Made by a program: the position numbers and the translations under genes. A DNA stretch of 6,142 bases from Candidatus Zhuqueibacterota bacterium (GTDB lineage Bacteria; BS750m-G25): assembly GCA_016783505.1 (NCBI GenBank), contig JADHWK010000083.1, positions 1 through 6,142 on the forward strand. Direction: 5' to 3'. The notes below the pieces were generated by a model. That model saw only the letters and a program-made list of their open reading frames with translations, was not told the DNA's origin and ran no database searches. Below, piece by piece: positions 5,043 through 6,142 of the stretch (its first letter is position 1; each line of letters starts with the position of its first letter).

Positions 5043-5261
5043 CTATATATCTTTCAGTTCCCGGAATAGGGAGCGCTTGGCCTCTTTTATCATCTCCTCT
5101 GTGACATCTCCCCCCTTAACGCTACCGTATAAAGAAGCCTTTTGAATTCTCCTCGTCGGCTGAATACCTCTCACCAACGCCCGTTTTAAGAACTCCAATT
5201 GTCTCTGCATAGTATCTAGGCGCTTTAGAAAACGTTCGGTATCTAACAATGCCTTGCTCAT
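5043..5261 (-). CDS. VapB-like antitoxin, TA module 3
   Basis: The 72-residue product starts MSKALLDTERFLKRLDTMQR with a helical N-terminal half (to about residue 30) and ends ASLYGSVKGGDVTEEMIKEA then KRSLFRELKDI. The tail matches the SLxGxxKG...EAxRSLF motif of the antitoxin at 2972-3208, placing both in one VapB-like family. AAGGG and GAGG lie just upstream of the ATG, and a TATAAT box precedes them. The stop codon TAG directly abuts the ATG of the disrupted vapC. The gene looks intact even though its toxin is broken, so it may persist as an orphan antitoxin. Confidence 0.75.
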   Translation of the reverse strand: MSKALLDTERFLKRLDTMQRQLEFLKRALVRGIQPTRRIQKASLYGSVKGGDVTEEMIKEAKRSLFRELKDI

Positions 5262-5267
5262 TTTCCC

Positions 5268-5510
5268 TTACCTCATTACATTATACCAATTAGAACAATT
5301 TCTCACGATAAGGTGTTTCAGTTCCGGCGAAGCCCCATCGCAGTAAATCCCAAAGTTAGCGTATTCTATTTTGCACCAGTACATGCGGGAGTTGGTACTG
5401 GAGGGGGAAAACTCAATTCTATTCCAATCGCCAGGCTGGGCTGTAACCGAATTAAGAATTAAGAAAATTAAAACCCAGAAATTGGCCAAGTTTTTGTTGG
5501 TTTTTGACAT
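5268..5510 (-). pseudogene. Truncated secreted beta-helix protein, copy C
   Basis: The frame starts at ATG 5510 with signal peptide MSKTNKNLANFWVLIFLILN followed by SVTAQ, then the mature start PGDWNRIEFSPSS, SRMYWCKIEYANFGIYCDGA and LKHLIVRNCS. Homology with copy A stops at RNCS (near 5292); the last seven residues (NWYNVMR) come from the regulatory region of TA module 3 and include its TATAAT. The 80-residue ORF therefore carries only the first two or three coils of a beta-helix. The first 80 bp of this copy match copy B at about 95% by eye, and the next 145 bp match copy A at about 90%. A short secreted peptide could still be produced, but the gene is clearly a fragment. Confidence 0.8.
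5280..5285 (-). promoter_or_regulatory. Candidate -10 box of TA module 3
   Basis: TATAAT, a perfect sigma-70 -10 hexamer on the minus strand, lies 18 nt upstream of the antitoxin ATG at 5261. No good TTGACA is seen 17 bp further upstream. It lies just outside the beta-helix homology, so it would have arrived with the TA cassette or formed at the junction. The call rests on one hexamer in AT-rich DNA. Confidence 0.35.
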
Positions 5511-5511
5511 A

Positions 5512-5575
5512 AGTAATTAAGTCATTGAGTCATTAGGTCATTGGGTTATTGGGTAATTAGTTATTGGGTCATAGT
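5512..5575. repeat. 8-bp tandem repeat, locus 4
   Basis: About eight units follow the pattern GTYATTRG: GTAATTAA, GTCATTGA, GTCATTAG, GTCATTGG, GTTATTGG, GTAATTAG, TTATTGG, GTCATAG. The tract fills the gap between the second four-helix pseudogene, whose last codons and TAA (5561-5563) lie in it, and the start of beta-helix copy C. It is the longest of four such tracts in the window. The strict 8-bp period without spacers excludes a CRISPR array. Confidence 0.75.
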
Positions 5576-5622
5576 CGCTGTTTTCTCTTTTTGCCTTTGA
5601 ATTGAGGCAATATAGCCGTTTA

Positions 5623-5720
5623 CCCTGTTAAATAATACTTGTTTATTAACCATTTAGTTTGATGTTCTTTATATTGTTTTGCTGAAAAAGTCGTTATTAA
5701 ATATCATATATTTAACAGGG
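5623..5720. mobile_element. Small inverted-repeat element E2 (98 bp) inside the second four-helix gene
   Basis: Ends are CCCTGTTAAATA and TATTTAACAGGG (perfect 12 bp). Flanks are TTTA (5619-5622) and TGAA (5721-5724); in gene orientation TTCA and TAAA, so the 4-bp duplication has diverged. Excision keeping TAAA rejoins GTT CTA AAC GGC (Val-Leu-Asn-Gly) in frame, matching the expected LIKVLNGYI of the protein family. The interior is AT-rich without an ORF and shares CATTTAGTTT with the element at 869-972. Confidence 0.85.
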
Positions 5721-5849
5721 TGAAGAACTTTAATCAAGTGATAGGCATCGCGTTTCAAGCTGTCCCGATATTCTTCATCAATGTAACCTTCATCAAAACA
5801 TTCATTGAAGTCGTCTATCAGTTCACATATAGATCCTCTTGATTGACGA

Positions 5850-5865
5850 TCCCGATTATTCGGGA
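5850..5865. repeat. Mini-palindrome TCCCGATTATTCGGGA causing a frameshift
   Basis: A 6-bp stem (TCCCGA/TCGGGA) with loop TTAT sits between the codons for QENI and QSRGS of the second four-helix gene. Family members normally have about four residues there (12 nt); here there are 20 nt, a net +8 that breaks the frame. It resembles the palindromes at 3715-3735 and 3752-3765. Confidence 0.6.
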
Positions 5866-6017
5866 AATATTCTCTTGATAATGGTAGCGACCATAGCCTT
5901 CAGCAATGTTGTTTGTAACCGATAATTTGGCTCTTCGCATTTGACTTTTGAGATTGTATTTTTCTTCTTCTGGTAATATTTTTATTAACATGCTGACTTT
6001 TCGACTAAACGCTCTGG

Positions 6018-6117
6018 CCCTGTTAAATAACCAGCATATCCCATCCGTCGTCAGCGATCTGATCTACCATTTCTAACTTGTTTCAAATAACGTTATCTGT
6101 TGATCTATTTAACAGGG
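6018..6117. mobile_element. Small inverted-repeat element E3 (100 bp) inside the second four-helix gene
   Basis: Ends are CCCTGTTAAATA and TATTTAACAGGG, flanked by a perfect 4-bp direct repeat CTGG (6014-6017 and 6118-6121). Removing the element and one CTGG gives, on the minus strand, AAG TTA GCC AGA GCG TTT (KLARAF), restoring the conserved LEVYKLARAF start of the four-helix family. The interior is less AT-rich than the other copies and does not align with them, although length and ends are conserved. Confidence 0.9.
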
Positions 6118-6142
6118 CTGGCTAACTTATAAACTTCAAGAT

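Larger units (their letters stand above)
5561..6142 (-). pseudogene. S23-type four-helix-bundle protein interrupted by two elements and a mini-palindrome (copy 2)
   Basis: The minus-strand gene enters from the right edge as LEVYKLA, is cut by the element at 6018-6117, and resumes as RAFSRKVSMLIKILPEEEKY, NLKSQMRRAKLSVTNNIAEG and YGRYHYQENI. A palindrome at 5850-5865 then shifts the frame. The next frame reads QSRGSICELIDDFNECFDEG, YIDEEYRDSLKRDAYHLIKV, L, is cut by the element at 5623-5720, and ends NGYIASIQRQKEKTATMTQ with TAA at 5561-5563. NNIAEGYGRYHYQEN and QSRGS.CELIDD are hallmarks of the four-helix-bundle (S23) family. Each element plus one 4-bp flank can be removed to restore the frame. 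It is a different subfamily from the copy at 3843-4259. The start codon lies beyond the window. The gene is dead. Confidence 0.85.

Noticed and set aside
5512-5575. Tandem repeats considered as a CRISPR array.
   Set aside because: The period is 8 bp with no spacers, the units are degenerate, and no cas genes are present.
869-6117. GTTAAAT/ATTTAAC and GTTAGAT/ATCTAAC at the element ends match the integron core-site rules GTTRRRY and RYYYAAC, suggesting attC sites.
   Set aside because: In attC the order is RYYYAAC...GTTRRRY within ~60-150 bp. Here the order is reversed (GTTRRRY first). The units also carry target duplications and interrupt genes, which attC sites do not do. No integrase is present.

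Overview
The window looks like an accessory, decaying region of an uncultured Gram-negative bacterium. Every convincing gene lies on the minus strand. The secreted and lipoprotein-type right-handed beta-helix proteins, together with a carboxypeptidase-regulatory-like domain, fit the FCB superphylum or a similar environmental lineage, but no housekeeping gene is present to fix the taxonomy. Most genes are broken; only two toxin-antitoxin (TA) modules look fully intact.

Layout from left to right: (1) 1-655, a beta-helix lipoprotein whose 3' end is cut by a small inserted element at the window edge. (2) 656-1150, non-coding, with one ~100-bp inverted-repeat element, two small hairpins and 8-bp tandem repeats. 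(3) 1153-1948, TA module 1 (PIN toxin plus UPF0175-like partner), visibly more GC-rich than its surroundings, directly downstream of a truncated secreted beta-helix gene (1945-2472). (4) 2564-3425, a three-gene TA module 2 (RHH protein, VapB-like antitoxin, VapC PIN toxin), downstream of a second truncated beta-helix copy (3430-3642). (5) 3643-4550, small palindromes, an S23-type four-helix-bundle pseudogene flanked by 50-bp direct repeats, a scrap of a second lipoprotein gene, and more 8-bp repeats. (6) 4551-5261, TA module 3, whose VapC toxin is split by a 98-bp element, downstream of a third truncated beta-helix copy (5268-5510). (7) 5512-6142, 8-bp repeats and a second, different four-helix-bundle pseudogene interrupted by two more elements and one mini-palindrome.

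The main discovery is a family of ~98-104 bp elements that share 12-bp terminal inverted repeats (CCCTGTTAAATA or CCCCGTTAGATA) and carry no coding capacity. Four are complete (869-972, 4707-4804, 5623-5720, 6018-6117) and one is a partial end at 1-12. Three complete copies sit inside genes, and conceptual removal of the element plus one 4-bp target copy restores the reading frame each time (VapC, and twice in the four-helix gene). This is strong internal evidence that they are transposed units, yet their interiors are largely dissimilar.

The second pattern is that all three TA modules lie immediately downstream, in the same orientation, of a truncated copy of the same beta-helix gene start. 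The breakpoint differs in each copy, which points to repeated insertion or recombination of TA cassettes into a duplicated surface-protein gene family.
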